Assembly: GCA_022578965.1 (NCBI GenBank)
Contig: MU400668.1
Span: 31,357 to 95,356, forward strand
Source: Xylaria sp. FL1777
Lineage: Eukaryota > Ascomycota > Sordariomycetes > Xylariales > Xylariaceae
Length of the DNA stretch: 64,000 nt
Direction of reading: 5' to 3'
Positions 10,446 to 22,228 of the stretch are shown one piece after another. The notes beneath the pieces were generated by a model that was not told the origin of the DNA, did not search any database, and was given only the letters and a program-made list of their open reading frames with translations. Position 1 is the stretch's first letter. Each line of letters begins with the position of its first letter. Both the position numbers and the translations under genes were made by a program.

Positions 10446-12094
10446 ATGTCGGCAGATGACCAGCAGTTCTGGGACCTGGTAAGTCAACGGCAATGCACTC
10501 ATTGCATGCTCCTCGCCGATTGCATGATTTTCGGTTTCTCGTCGTGCTCGTCGATGTTGACGCATGTGACAGCTCTCTTCGGTCCCCAACCACGTTCGAC
10601 AATACTCGGACGACGTCGCCGACTTCCTCGACAAGACTGTCGAGAAGGCTGCCGAGAATGTCCGACACACCTTGGCCTCGGCATCATGGATACCCGAATA
10701 TGCGAGACCAAAATCCCCGTCTCTGCCTCCGGTTCAGATCATACCCGTGTCAACATGGGGCAGGATGCAGAACTGGGTCGTCCAACATAAGGTCGTGAGC
10801 GGTGTCTTTGTTTGCGTCGTCGGCTACTTAACATACCGCACTGTTCGTCATAGCAAGCTGCTTCGAAAATCAAGGCGAGCGAAGCGGGCGAAGAACGGTG
10901 GCCGGTTAGAGGTGGTGGTGATTGCCGGATCGCCCTCGCTCCCAGTAACCAAGTCACTCGCCCTGGATCTCGAGAGGAGAGGCTTTGTCGTCTTCGTCGT
11001 ATGTAGCACGATTGAGGATGAGGTCATGGTGCAGCACATGTCGCGGCCGGATATTCGGGGACTTAGCATCGACATCACCGACGTAAGTGTATAGATATTG
11101 CACGTCATATCTCCGCTCCAATCCGGGGGGAGACTCGGGAGGAACAGACAGGCGACTGACATACTCTCTCGTATAGCCCCCAAGCGCTGGTGCATCGATC
11201 GATCGGTTTGCTGCCTTTCTCCAGACACCGCATGCTGCGGTCCCGCGAGCCAAACCCAACTATCTAACCTTGACATCGGTCATCCTGATCCCCTCTCTAC
11301 ACTACCAAACCTCGCCCATAGCCACCATCCCCCCCTCCAACTTTGCCGACCTATTCAACACCCACCTATTACAACCCATTCTCACGATTCAGGCCTTCCT
11401 TCCGCTCCTCACATCTCGCCTGACCCCGCCCCCCTCAACCCAGAGCAATGAAGGCGGGAAGATTGTAGCAAAATCTCCCAAAGTTCTTGTCTTTACTCCC
11501 TCCATAATCTCTTCCATTAACCCGCCCTTCCATGCACCTGAAGCAACCGTGTGCTCGGCCCTCTCGGCATTCACAGAAGTTCTGACCGCCGAGCTACGTC
11601 CCCTCCGAATTCCCGTCACGCATCTGCAGCTCGGCACCTTCGACTTCACAGGCTTCGTATCCCCCCGCGGACCGCAGAACCCCGGTCTCCTGCCGCCATC
11701 AGCTGAGACGCAGCAGTGGCCTGGAGCCGCACGGCAGGCTTATGCCCGCAACTACGAGTCGCAGTCGTCGTCCGCCATCTCAGCGGGGCGGATCCGAGGC
11801 CTGAGAGGTAGCTCGCTGCGAGATCTACACACCGCCGTGTTCGACGTGCTTGACGGGTCTGATAAAAGCGATGTCGTGCGCGTGGGACTCGGCGCCGATC
11901 TATACGGGCTCGTGGGACGGTGGGTTCCGCGTGGCCTGGTTGCATGGATGATGGGTATTCGCAAGGTCGAAGAGCTAAGTTCTTGGGAGAGCTCCTACAG
12001 CAGCAGCGGCAGCGAGAAGAGCAGTAGTGAGGATAGTGGTGAAACGCACGAGTATATATCCGTAGGCCAAGGGTACGGAGGGGGTGCCAAGTAA
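10446..12094 (+). CDS. DUF1776 family membrane protein (SDR-like fold)
   Basis: Belongs to the DUF1776 family, which includes yeast YNL181W/PBR1, an essential putative oxidoreductase. Its chemistry is not established. Three exons fit exactly: 10446-10478 (11 codons, MSADDQQFWDL), 10573-11082 and 11177-12094, giving 486 residues. Donors GTAAGT (10479 and 11083) and acceptors GACAG and TATAG keep the frame. One hydrophobic segment, VVSGVFVCVVGYL, lies near residues 86-98 and is followed by a basic stretch, so a membrane anchor is likely. VVVIAGSPSLP resembles the first beta strand and nucleotide loop of an SDR but lacks the canonical TGxxxGxG. The C-terminal tail is rich in Ser and Glu and probably disordered. 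Confidence 0.82.
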
Positions 12095-12918
12095 GTGATT
12101 GATTCCCGGAGTTGAAACCCACTCGATCAGTTATGAATAGTCCTGGTTGGGGTTAATGATCCCGCTAAGAGCTTATTGTGCAGCTGAAACCAACTCTTAC
12201 AAAACGCACACAAGGTAACAATCACTGACCCTGAATGTTGCAGTGTCTGGAAGGAGGACTAAGTACATATAATACAATCGCTCTAAGGAACGGTGCAAGC
12301 ATCTACAGGATGTATAACGTCTCATGAATTACACATATGATCCGGTGGGCGTCAAGGCGCAGCAGCATTTTGAGGGAAAAACTCCATTCTTGCTATTTGG
12401 AAAGCATATCGTAGGCTAAGGGATGCCTCGCGGCTCTAGCATCACACCATAAGTCTCATATAAATACAAACTTCTTACGCTGTTAAAAGCAGATCGTATG
12501 TCTTGCTCATAGTGATTGGGTTATTTACGTATAGGTGACTTTACATGTTTACAGTTTGTCCGTGGCTCCCACGATCCCTTACAGGTTATGAAGGTGCCCC
12601 AACCCCGGGGGCTTTTGATCGTGTTTAGAGACTGCGAGCACATCTGTCGGGTTATCCACGCCCAGCGGCTTCTTAATCCACATGTAAAACCATGAATAGC
12701 TTCCTTGCAGCGTCATCAAATCCCCCATGCCGTCCAGGGCAGCAGCCAATGGCCGGGAGTCATAGTTAGTAGTGTAGGTCGGTCGATCTGGTCGGTGGGG
12801 AGACGAAGCAGTCAACCACCCCTCTCACTGTCAAATTCGACTGAGCACCGATATAGACTAGACATGGCGTGGCCGCAAGGCTAGATAGCCGGAGCACGCT
12901 CCGACACAGTAAATTGTC
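12095..12918. other. Convergent intergenic region
   Basis: The 3' flanks of the DUF1776 gene (+) and YTH1 (-). A 78-codon minus-strand frame at 12579-12815 has an ATG but no recognised domain. I treat it as unsupported. Confidence 0.4.
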
Positions 12919-13719
12919 TCAATGATGTCCTCTCCCCCGGAACTTCCGATCTCCCCTGCCACGCCACCTTCCACCCCTCCCACCGCCAAAGCGGTCCCCT
13001 CGTCCGATGCCGAACTTATCGTCGCGGTCCCTACGCCCAGCAAAATCCCTCATCTCTTCATCGGCGACGTCGTCTCTACGCGGCTCGTCTGGCACAACCT
13101 CGGTCTTGGGAATGGGCTTCTCGAGGTTCTTGTCCCAGCGAGGATGGGCGCCCTCCTTGCAGGCCTTACCATCGGGGCAGAAGCCGGCCAGGTAGCAGGC
13201 ACACAGCTTCCTCCTCACATGTCTCTTACTGCAATTCGGGCCGAGGGGGCAGAAGCCGCGGTCGTAGTGCGGACAAGGCGGCAGCTTGCTGAGCGGGTCG
13301 ATGTGCAGATACAGGCACTCGTCGCCGTTGGAGCAGTAGCCGTTGCGGACGAAGAAGTTGCACTCGGGCATCTTGCGCAGGTTGTACTCGTGCAGGAACT
13401 CGCAGCCCTCTCCCTTCTTGCACAGCGCACGAAGCCAGTGCTTGCAGACAAGCGAGTTGTACGAGGAGGCGTTGGCGCCGGGGGCGGAGGTCGAGGAAGA
13501 CGGCGGCGACGACGTGTGGAGGTCTGGGCATTGCGCGCCTGCGGGACAGTGCCCGGCTAGGAAGGCCTTGCAGGGCGCCCGGTTCGGCGAGTACCCGTGG
13601 CCGTAGGTGCGACGGAGGAAGGGCGAGAAGCCGAAGGTATAGTTGGGAGAGTCGTGGTTGAGGATTTGCTGCGAGAGGCTTTTAGCCGACAGGAGGCCGG
13701 AAGTTGTGGCGGCTGCCAT
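12919..13719 (-). CDS. YTH1: mRNA 3'-end-processing zinc finger protein (CPSF30/Yth1)
   Basis: RNA-binding subunit of the nuclear cleavage and polyadenylation factor, which recognises the polyadenylation signal. The 266-residue protein has five consecutive CCCH zinc fingers. Examples are CKAFLAGHC...[14 protein letters not shown]...CEFLH and [10 protein letters not shown]...CLYLH, with spacing close to C-x7/8-C-x5-C-x3-H. A C-terminal Arg/Gly-rich tail ([10 protein letters not shown]) is typical of filamentous fungi. I place the start at 13719 ([10 protein letters not shown]) because the open frame upstream is only the translation of a CT/GA microsatellite and has no family similarity. No intron is needed. 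It is divergent from the GH31 gene across about 0.9 kb. Confidence 0.92.
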   Translation of the reverse strand: MAAATTSGLLSAKSLSQQILNHDSPNYTFGFSPFLRRTYGHGYSPNRAPCKAFLAGHCPAGAQCPDLHTSSPPSSSTSAPGANASSYNSLVCKHWLRALCKKGEGCEFLHEYNLRKMPECNFFVRNGYCSNGDECLYLHIDPLSKLPPCPHYDRGFCPLGPNCSKRHVRRKLCACYLAGFCPDGKACKEGAHPRWDKNLEKPIPKTEVVPDEPRRDDVADEEMRDFAGRRDRDDKFGIGRGDRFGGGRGGRWRGRGDRKFRGRGHH

Positions 13720-13720
13720 C

Positions 13721-13721
13721 T

Positions 13722-13759
<38 letters not shown>

Positions 13760-13796
13760 TCTCTGTCTCTCTCTTTCTCTATCTCTCTGGCTCTCT
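13721..13796. repeat. CT/GA microsatellite in the YTH1 5' leader
   Basis: Nearly uninterrupted CT repeats on the + strand, GA on the coding strand, starting one base upstream of the YTH1 ATG. On the coding strand the reading frame stays open through it, encoding Arg/Glu repeats. Its length probably varies between isolates. Confidence 0.85.
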
Positions 13797-14659
13797 TTTT
13801 ACGGGAGGAGGAAAAAAGACAAAATAGAAGAATAGCCCTCTTTCTCTTTCCTTTACGTTCGTTCTCTAGCTCGGGGGCAGTAGTAGGTGGTGGGAAATGG
13901 CTGTTGAGAGGAGTCCACTGGGTGATGATTAAGTAGGTATGTTGTTCTTGTCTATGGTTATTAACTTTCGGGTGACCATCTAGGTGCAAGGTGGGGGGAA
14001 GTAGAACCGAGCTAAAGTGCTTCTTTGGTGTGGGTCATTGAATTGCAAGTGACATGTTGACATACGATCAAAAAAAGTACAAATATTTATATATAGATTA
14101 CACTAAATCTCAAGTACACATGCTTTCATTTTCTACATTAGCCATAGGAATGCCAAGACCAGCTAATATATAATTAAAGCTATTATTCCGTAGTGTAAGC
14201 CCTACGGACACTTTTGCTAAAAAATTAAACTACTTCGTATATAGTATGCTAACTACCTAAACTCTCAATTCAATGACCCACACGTACAGTACCGTACAGT
14301 ACCTACCGGAGTGAGGGGCTCTTTGCGGGGACTAACCCATCACCCCTGCAAGTCCAACCTCCCCTTTGTGATGTTTACCAGGTGAAAGCATATATATATA
14401 CTTCGATACCTCTCACTCCCTTGAATTACCAGAGACGGTTACCAATATCGATAGGTGAGCTGGAATCGTATAAATAACACGTAAGTCCACCATCAGAAGA
14501 TCATACAGCTGTAAGAAATCTAATTCCCATAGTTGGCACTCTCATACCACTTTTATATAATTTCTTGGAATACACTCGACATTCACCCTTGACGTGAGAA
14601 ACAGCCAAGTTGCGTCCCTCGGACAGCCATGTACTCCGTATGTTTCTAGCGATCGATCA
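13797..14659. other. Divergent intergenic region between YTH1 and GH31
   Basis: Shared upstream region of two divergent genes. Includes an AT-rich block near 14050-14260 and short GTACAGTACCTACC words near 14285-14310. Contains presumed promoters but no site I can name. Confidence 0.4.
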
Positions 14660-17600
14660 ATGACGCCTCCGGTAACAGTGATCGCGCATGTTCTCCAGAC
14701 CACCATGGACGGAATAATTTCTTCGGCGTGGTGGCTGCTACCACGCCAGGGCTTTAGCCTGTTGTATGCCAGATTTGCAGCCTGGTACGACCATTTGACC
14801 CCGCTTTCTCAGGTCGTCTTCATATCAAGTATCCTGGGATCGTCGTCTCTTGTGCTCTACGGCTCTTTACATATCAAGAGACGTCGTGGAGAGGCTGTAC
14901 GAGCCACGACTCTGCTCGCTGCCATGTTCTTCATCCTCGCCAGTCTTATACTATCACTTCCATCATCATCTTCTACCACACTACGGGAGCGAGAAGATGT
15001 CGCCGTTATTCCCAATATTCGTGACCCGCAAGCTGTGGATGCTCAGTCCGTGTGCCTCGGATACAAGGCGTCTAACGTAGTAGAAACGCCCCTAGGTTTG
15101 ACGGGTGATCTAATTCTGGCGGGTGACCCTTGCAATGTATACGGCACCGACATTGAGGCCCTCTCCCTCATAGTTGAGTACCAGGCGGCAGACAGGCTTC
15201 ATGTTGAGATACTTCCCAAGTACATTGGTCAGAAGAACCAATCGTGGTTCATCCTCCCTAAAGCCCTAGCCGCGAAGCCCGGAGCCCAAGCCGATGTCAG
15301 ATCCCAGAGTGATCTTGATTTCTCATGGAGCAATGAGCCCACCTTCTCATTCAAGGTCGCGCGAAAAAGCACCGGTGATGTTCTATTCACAACAGAGGGG
15401 TCTCAGCTAGTCTTCGAAAACCAGTTCATAGAATTTGAGTCTGCTTTACCCGAGAACTACAACCTGTATGGGTTGGGCGAAACTATTCATAGTTTCCGAT
15501 TAGGCAATAATCTCACAAGTGCGTGTTGGCCCCCTCTATGCGCGTAACGCATGGCTGATTAATTCAGGGACGCTGTATAATGCTGATGTTGGTGACATTA
15601 TCGATGCGAATTTGTACGGCTTCCACCCTATTTACTTAGACACGCGATATTTCGATGTCAGTCAGGACGGTAATGTGACCTATACACCTCATCCCACTGA
15701 TAAGTCAGCTCAATATAAGTCGTTCACCCATGGTGTGTTTCTTCGGAATGCACATACACAGGAAATTCTATTGCGAGAGTCGAAGGTTACGTGGAGGGCA
15801 CTTGGTGGTACCATTGATCTCTACTTCTTCGAGGGCCCGACGCAGGATCAGGTTACTAAGACATACCAAACAAGCGTCATTGGACTTCCCGCAATGCAAC
15901 AGTATTGGACCTTTGGGTATCATCACTGCCGCTGGGGCTATCAGAACTGGTCCGTAGTTCAAGAAGTCGTGGATAACTTCGCCAAGAACGAGATCCCTCT
16001 AGAAACAATCTGGAGTATGTGCCTATCTGTTGAGATTTCATTCGATGTTCGTTTACACATAGTATTGACTGCAGTGTAGACGATATCGACTACATGAAGG
16101 ACTACCGGGATTTTGAAAACGATCCGGATCGCTATCCTTATGACGTTGGCGTTGAGTTTCTCAAAAAGCTACATGAGAACAACCAACACTACATTCCAAT
16201 CATAGACGCCGGAATATATGTGCCCATGCCCGGCAATCAGAGTGACAAGTATCCCCCATTTGAACGAGGGCTTGAACAAGGCGTTTTTATTTCTAACCCT
16301 GATGGATCATTATATATAGGACAAGTCTGGCCTGGATTCTGTGGTAAATACGCCTTCCCTAGTTTCGCTACTTATATCGTACTAAAGAACTGCAGCTTGG
16401 GCGGACTGGATTGGTGCACTGTTCGGAGGCATTGCGACTAATCAGTGGTGGATATCTGAAGTCACTGAGTACCATAAGCAAATTCCTTTTGATGGCATCT
16501 GGATCGACATGTCTGAGGTGGCCTCATTCTGCTCTGGGAGTTGCGGTAGCAGTGAGAGGGGTTACGGTTCCACACTCCCAAAATTGTCGTCTTCATCAGA
16601 CACAGCAGTCTCGGGAACCACCGAGACTCGCAATGTCAATTTTCCTCCTTATGCAGTCAACAACTATCATGGCGAGCTGGCCGGCCACACATTGAGCCCC
16701 AACGCGACACATAGTGATGGAAGCGTACAGTACGATTTCCACAATGTCTGGGGCCACCAACTCTTGAATGCGACGTACCACGCTCTACTAAATATCTCTC
16801 CGAAAAAGCGGCCTTTCATCATCGGGAGGTCTACCTTTGCAGGCTCTGGAAGAGTTGCCGGTCATTGGGGGTAAGTTATTCACAATTCCTACCCGATGTG
16901 TATCAAGGCTCAATAGGACGTCAGCGGCGACAACTACTCGGATTGGCCTTATCTTTACTTCGCAATCCCTCAGGCTCTTTCGTTCTCTTTATACGGCATA
17001 CCCATGTTCGGAGTTGACACATGCGGGTTCTCCGGCGACGCCAGCGAGGAGCTCTGCAACCGCTGGATGCAACTATCTGCATTCTTTCCTTTCTACCGGA
17101 ACCATAACAATATCAACGCTATCTCACAAGAACCATATCTTTGGCCCTCCGTGATAGAAGCAAGCAAGACGGCGATGAAAATCCGCTACGCCCTGCTTCC
17201 GTACATCTATACTACGTTCTTCCTAAGCCATTCTACAGGATCGACGACACTTCGTGCATTAGCATGGGAATTTCCCGAGGAGCCTTGGCTAGCCGATGCA
17301 GACCGGCAGTTCATGCTGGGGAACGCAATCCTAGTCACACCGGTCCTCGAGCAGGGCGCGACAACCGTTGACGGTGTATTTCCCGGTATCGGGTCCGGCA
17401 CGATTTGGTACGACTGGTACAACCAGACGCGCGTCACGGGTGTCGAGGCCGGGCAAAACGTGACAATTTCCGCACCACTCAGCCACATCCCTATATTCGT
17501 GCGTGGCGGCAGCGTATTACCGATGCAGGAGCCGGGATTGACCACCACGGCCGCCAGAGCTAGTCCGTGGTCATTACTTGTGACGCTCGACACGAAAAAC

Positions 17601-17970
17601 AAGGCCAGCGGTGGGTTGTACATCGATGATGGCGAGAGTGTGGACCCTGAGGTCACGGCCTGGGTTGCTGTGAGTTCCGCAACATTCCTCATTACATACC
17701 CTGACTAACCGCGTCTGCTAGTTTTCTGTGTCCGGATCGTTACTTACAGCCACGCGGTCCGGCGCCTACGACGAAAATAGGAATCCCCTAGGTTACGTGA
17801 CGGTTCTTGGTATTGAGGGAGACGTGTTCGAGGTCACATTCGGTGAAACTAAGCTTGAACCCGAAAACTGGCATTTGGATACTACGACCCGGGTTCTCAG
17901 AGTAGATGGGTTAGATATGTTTACTGAGGGGGGTGCTTGGACCTCTGACTGGACTCTAAGCTGGTCGTGA
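14660..17970 (+). CDS. GH31 alpha-glucosidase
   Basis: Glycoside hydrolase family 31 enzyme releasing glucose from the non-reducing ends of alpha-glucans, by a retaining mechanism. The nucleophile lies in GIWIDMSE and the acid/base in GHWGGDNYSDW. Six exons join in frame: 14660-15518, 15568-16014, 16080-16343, 16396-16870, 16925-17669 and 17722-17970. Intron 3 (donor GTAAAT at 16344) restores the conserved VWPG-(x4)-ADW spacing. Starting at 14660 the product has 1012 residues with two hydrophobic segments near the N-terminus. An internal ATG at 14924 (MFFILASLILSL) would instead give a 924-residue protein with an ordinary signal peptide ahead of CLGYKASNV, where family similarity begins. Several N-x-S/T sites fit a secreted or surface enzyme. 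The start is the uncertain part; the enzyme class is not. Confidence 0.88.
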
Positions 17971-18745
17971 CAGTAAACATGCACGAAACAAAAGTAGCAG
18001 GATGTCCGTTCTTTGCACTGAAGATACACTTCCTACCCGAAGCATAGATGTACCGGCAGGCCGCTCTAATGCTACAGGTCTTTATATTGACCATTGAACA
18101 CAAGGGCAGATGTTGTCAGTACCGCTCGTATTAGCATGTCGCGAGAATCACAACACCTGCCAGAGCCAATGTCACCACCGGGGTAGAAGATAGCCCTTAG
18201 GATAGATATAGTGTATACCCAGTTATATAAAAGTCTCAGCCATCCCTATCACAATCATTGAGCCCCTCCTCGCACGTTCTACGTAGGATTGATCTGACTG
18301 TGGCCCAACTTCACTCTGGAGACAGGATCCCCTGACAACACCCAACAAATATCTTGTACCAATATGCTCATGACCACTTACCAACATGATTCATGAAACC
18401 CAACAGCCGGTTGATCGCATAGCGCAAGGGCCATCTTCTGTGACCGCGGAGGTTTTTGTTATTAACCATGTTCTTCCATAGACCACCCACACAAGGACAT
18501 CTCAACACCAAGAACCGACTGCCTTCAATAGGCAGCTGGTACAAGGTATTCTAATTCTAACGGCGCTTACCTATATTACGTAACAAAATAGTAGCCCAAA
18601 TAGGTGCCACTAAAAACAGGTGCCCTTTAAGGAAATAGCTAGGGCTAGTGGATTATTAATTATTTCAGGGGTAGGGGTCGAAATGGGACTTCTGCATTGG
18701 GCCACTCTCACCATCGCAATTCAAACGAAGTCTACGCTCTACACC
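17971..18745. other. Intergenic region upstream of the Zn2Cys6 gene
   Basis: 3' flank of the alpha-glucosidase and upstream region of the transcription factor. An open frame extends the regulator upstream to 18620, but it lacks similarity and the family normally starts at MPRPLR. Confidence 0.4.
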
Positions 18746-19834
18746 ATGCCGCGGCCTTTGAGGTCTTCTTGTGACCGGTGCCATGCTCAAAAACTAAAAT
18801 GCCCGAAGGAAGCTGGGAGTACAACATGTACACGCTGCCTGAAAGCAGGGGCTAATTGTATCTTCAGTCCAGCTGGTCCAGCTTGGCGTCGCTCATCTGC
18901 AAACATTGCCTGCCAAAATGACGCCTTGCTCCTTCCAAATTCTCAGGGAGACGAGAACTTTCACCTCAACTTGGATTGGCCACCTCTGTTAGATACTGGT
19001 GACTTGCCAGGGACTAATCTAGAATATATTTCTCCTCCTGCGTCGGATCCAACCCCCGAGACAACGCCGCAAGATCGGAGATCGATCTATGTACGTCAGC
19101 TCTCAGCCCTAGTGGTCGAGATACACGATGTATCAACTGAATTAGGGCCAGCCGGGAGGCTTCACTTGCCGAAGGGGACTACCCCTGAGGAGCTATACTC
19201 CCAGCATGTTATCCATGTCTCTCACTCTCGGTGCATCGAGCAACTCTTCACTATCGCTCAACGTCTGCTCGATATGTATCCAGACCTTCTAAGGTTACTG
19301 TCTGATGAATACTACATACGCTTAGGAGAGGACTGCCAAGATCCAAACTGCTTTCACACTTCCGACGTTTCCGAGGACTTTGCCGACATATTCTCTGGGG
19401 CAGAGCCAATCCGTAGCCGAATTGATATGTTCCTCTTCCATCTACTCACTGCTTGCCATGGAAAGATCTCCGATGTCTTGGACTGCCTCGTCAAAACCAC
19501 TAAGCTATGCGCACAGGTTACTACAGCCTCTCCTGACCTGATTCATCCTCAACTGCATATACCCGAACTACGCGTTGGTAACTTTGTGGCTTCTGCAGCA
19601 TCAGCATCCTCCATGCAGGCAACGCTACTTGTCCACATAACTTCGGTCCTAATGGAGAATGCTAAGCTTCTGCGGATGACGTTCGAACAACTTTCAAAGG
19701 CAGCCAGTCCGCTTGACAAGGAAACAAGAATGGTGTTACTCCAGTGTGAACTTCTCGAGGAACGCAGTTCACTGCAGGCAGATCAATTCACTCGAATCAG
19801 GGACGGCTTAACAAAGTTAGCCTACATCAAATGA
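18746..19834 (+). CDS. Zn(II)2Cys6 transcription factor
   Basis: A fungal binuclear zinc cluster regulator. Cys9, 12, 19, 28, 31 and 38 give the pattern C-x2-C-x6-C-x8-C-x2-C-x6-C right at the N-terminus, beginning CDRCHAQKLKC. This arrangement is seen in AflR-like regulators. The remaining 320 residues are helical and have no enzyme motif, fitting the regulatory part. The start at 18746 is chosen because the zinc cluster follows directly and the upstream frame is not conserved-looking. At 362 residues and without introns it is short for the class. It may regulate the downstream gene at 20158 or the neighbouring alpha-glucosidase, but no evidence in the sequence decides this. Confidence 0.85.
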   Translation: MPRPLRSSCDRCHAQKLKCPKEAGSTTCTRCLKAGANCIFSPAGPAWRRSSANIACQNDALLLPNSQGDENFHLNLDWPPLLDTGDLPGTNLEYISPPASDPTPETTPQDRRSIYVRQLSALVVEIHDVSTELGPAGRLHLPKGTTPEELYSQHVIHVSHSRCIEQLFTIAQRLLDMYPDLLRLLSDEYYIRLGEDCQDPNCFHTSDVSEDFADIFSGAEPIRSRIDMFLFHLLTACHGKISDVLDCLVKTTKLCAQVTTASPDLIHPQLHIPELRVGNFVASAASASSMQATLLVHITSVLMENAKLLRMTFEQLSKAASPLDKETRMVLLQCELLEERSSLQADQFTRIRDGLTKLAYIK

Positions 19835-20157
19835 AAGACCAGTTAAGCTGGATACATGGAAGCTGCTTTAACATACTGAGTCAATGGAACTGTTCTTCCA
19901 ATCCGAGTCTCCCAGGAGGGCCTAGACCGGTAACAAACGATAACAAGCTTATTGTTCGAATCTTGAAGTTCGACTCGTCCATTGTCTAATTGCCCTCTAA
20001 CGAGGACGTTTCTTGCTTTATCCATCTTCCGTGTCCCATAACTGACAATGCTATTTACCGCTCTTTGTTTCGCTTTAAGAAGTCGGGGGCTACTAAAGAA
20101 CGACCCAGTTTCTCTAGGGGAGGCTATCTTGAAACATCAAGTAGTATCCAGTTGGTT
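19835..20157. other. Intergenic gap between regulator and downstream ORF
   Basis: About 320 bases. The downstream frame stays open back to 19990 but has no ATG before 20158. TTCGAATC near 19960 resembles part of a tRNA B box, but no A box or cloverleaf accompanies it. Confidence 0.35.
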
Positions 20158-20925
20158 ATGAGTCTAGTTATGGAAACCCGTGAAAGAACATACAGCACCC
20201 CTTCCGGACCACGCAATTTCGAAAATTCTCCGCAAAAGCGATGTCGCTCAGTTCCCCCGCCAACGAGCGAGAGCTGGGTGGCCAAAGAAGAGCCGTACAT
20301 ACCTATTAGGAAGCTTATACGGAGTTTCTCTCTTAGTTCGAGAGTGAGGAGTGGCCCAGGCAGATCTCTACTTGCCAAAGCATTACAGCCAGATCCCGTC
20401 ACCGAAGAACGCGACTTTCCCTTTACATCACAAGGAAACAGCTATGATAGCGAGGAAGAAGATAGACTGATTGGCCTCCCAATCACATACTCTCAAGATC
20501 AACTTCGACCATTCCAACCGTCGATGAAATATGAGATTGAAGCCGAGTTCAAACTCCTAAAGTTCTACGGCGACGGGCTCTCAGCGACCCTCAGTGAGTG
20601 GAAAGCAAGCTATAGGGAGCTTCGCCGACATGTTGGCGAGACCTGTAGCCTTGATTGGACGGCGGCCCAATGGGAGGAGTTCTTATTCCTTGGGGATGCT
20701 TATTTCACTCTACAAGATAAATTATTCGCCGTGCAAGACCGGATGGGCCAAATAAATGCGCAGATGTACCTATTCTTAGATCATACGCGTCTTCCTAGTG
20801 ATGGCCGCTTCCACGACGATAATACTAGTTGGTCCCTAGAAGGGGTAGCCGAAATCCAAGCGAGAACTAGCGAGCATCCCATACTAGAATGGAACGGAGT
20901 TGATTATAACCATGCCCGTACGTAA
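20158..20925 (+). CDS. Protein of unknown function
   Basis: I do not recognise this family. From the first in-frame ATG (20158; a second is at 20170) it encodes 255 residues. The N-terminal 100 are rich in Ser, Pro and Arg and probably disordered. The second half looks folded and helical, with many aromatic and charged residues (stretches around YEIEAEFKLLKFYGDGL and WTAAQWEEFLFLGDAYF). There is no signal peptide or membrane segment and no Cys cluster. It lies 323 bases downstream of the Zn2Cys6 gene on the same strand. A single long frame with conserved-looking composition supports a real gene, but an intron upstream adding N-terminal sequence cannot be excluded. Confidence 0.6.
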   Translation: MSLVMETRERTYSTPSGPRNFENSPQKRCRSVPPPTSESWVAKEEPYIPIRKLIRSFSLSSRVRSGPGRSLLAKALQPDPVTEERDFPFTSQGNSYDSEEEDRLIGLPITYSQDQLRPFQPSMKYEIEAEFKLLKFYGDGLSATLSEWKASYRELRRHVGETCSLDWTAAQWEEFLFLGDAYFTLQDKLFAVQDRMGQINAQMYLFLDHTRLPSDGRFHDDNTSWSLEGVAEIQARTSEHPILEWNGVDYNHART

Positions 20926-22228
20926 GTGGTTTCGGTCAAGTAGAGCAACCGCGACGTGATATATGTTCAATGCATTATTACTACGACACCATTGGTCTAG
21001 GTAGTCGATCTAAGCCAATTGACTATATAGACAAGAATAAAATAACTAATAAATAATGCGAGACTAGGTGAACAAGACGAGTATCGATGAACTACCAGGG
21101 TACCTACCTACCGCCCATACTGTTACACGCGCTGAACGCGCTGAACACCTTGTGCGTGCGTAGTTCAGTGAGACACCTGGACCGTACTACGCTGAACTAA
21201 AATCAATTGAGACTGAAGCTATTCAGCCCTCGCCTATCTGAGACGTATTGGCGGACCCCGGAGGTGAGGAAGCCCGAACCAATTGTATATAGACTCAAGG
21301 ACAGCCATGTTATACATACACTCTCTACTTTGACTTCTTTCTAGTAACGCTCTCTGGCTTAGTATTCTAACAGTCGGGACAACGTCCTCCCCTAGCTATA
21401 ACATCGCATTCAACATTCTCAAATGATGCACATCTGCGGACCGTGGAAGTCTTCATGATGAAGCGATGACCGCACTGGGAGAAATGGTATTCCTTTCGTC
21501 AGCACATGGTGATGGGCCGTATTTAATTTAGCTGTCTTGCATGGCGTGTATTCCCAGGGTTCCCAGGGTGAGTAATCGACACTCATGTTCTGCGATTGTT
21601 CTAGAGTATTAAGTATATTGTTCGTGCATAGCATGGGACAATGCATCGCCTATTCCTAGTACCTAATCCCATGACCCGGTAACCAACGGTCTAGTCTTTC
21701 GGCGTTGAAGACAGCTCTGCAACAGAGGGGAACCATCAAAAGACTTCCGTGCCTCTATCATCACATTCTTCTTAGCATCAATTAGTCAGGGAGTCCTATG
21801 TAGCGCATGAAAACCAAACCCCAACCCACCCAAGCCGACTGCCAATTCATTTAGATGATAAATCCGGGGTAGTCATGTTCTCCGGAAACGTATATTAATG
21901 GATCGATCTACATTAAACGCAATGTATAGCCTATAGCTGACTGGCTGTACAGCCTGCATGGCAGTTTAACCGCCGGGTCGATGCTTGAATTGACGTCCCG
22001 TCTATCCTAATTGAGCAACTTCTAGTCATCATCAAACATAAGCAGATACCTTCGGCATTGCACTTATCCGTCAAGACGTGCACAGCTGGACGGCATTCTG
22101 GGCAGGAACAGTTGAGAGATGTGATAAAAACCGAGGGCAAGCTTACAGGCACACTCTCTTGTGCATCACACCCCCAGAATTTCGCACTCTCGAGCAACCA
22201 CCAAGCTTCGAATAGTTACAACTTCAAG
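20926..22228. other. Intergenic region upstream of the LPMO gene
   Basis: 1.3 kb with no supported gene. Contains GTACCTACCTACC near 21099, a doubled GCGCTGAAC near 21130-21148, and several ATG-bearing frames too short and irregular to support. The distal part should hold the AA9 promoter. Confidence 0.4.

Noticed and set aside
12579..12815. 78-codon minus-strand frame
   Set aside because: ATG present, but no domain, composition typical of intergenic DNA and no recognisable partner exons.
12919..13606. Plus-strand open frames opposite YTH1
   Set aside because: Antisense shadows of a GC-rich coding sequence. The minus frame has five zinc fingers.
19940..19975. tRNA-like B box (GTTCGAATC)
   Set aside because: No A box at the right distance and no acceptor or anticodon arms.
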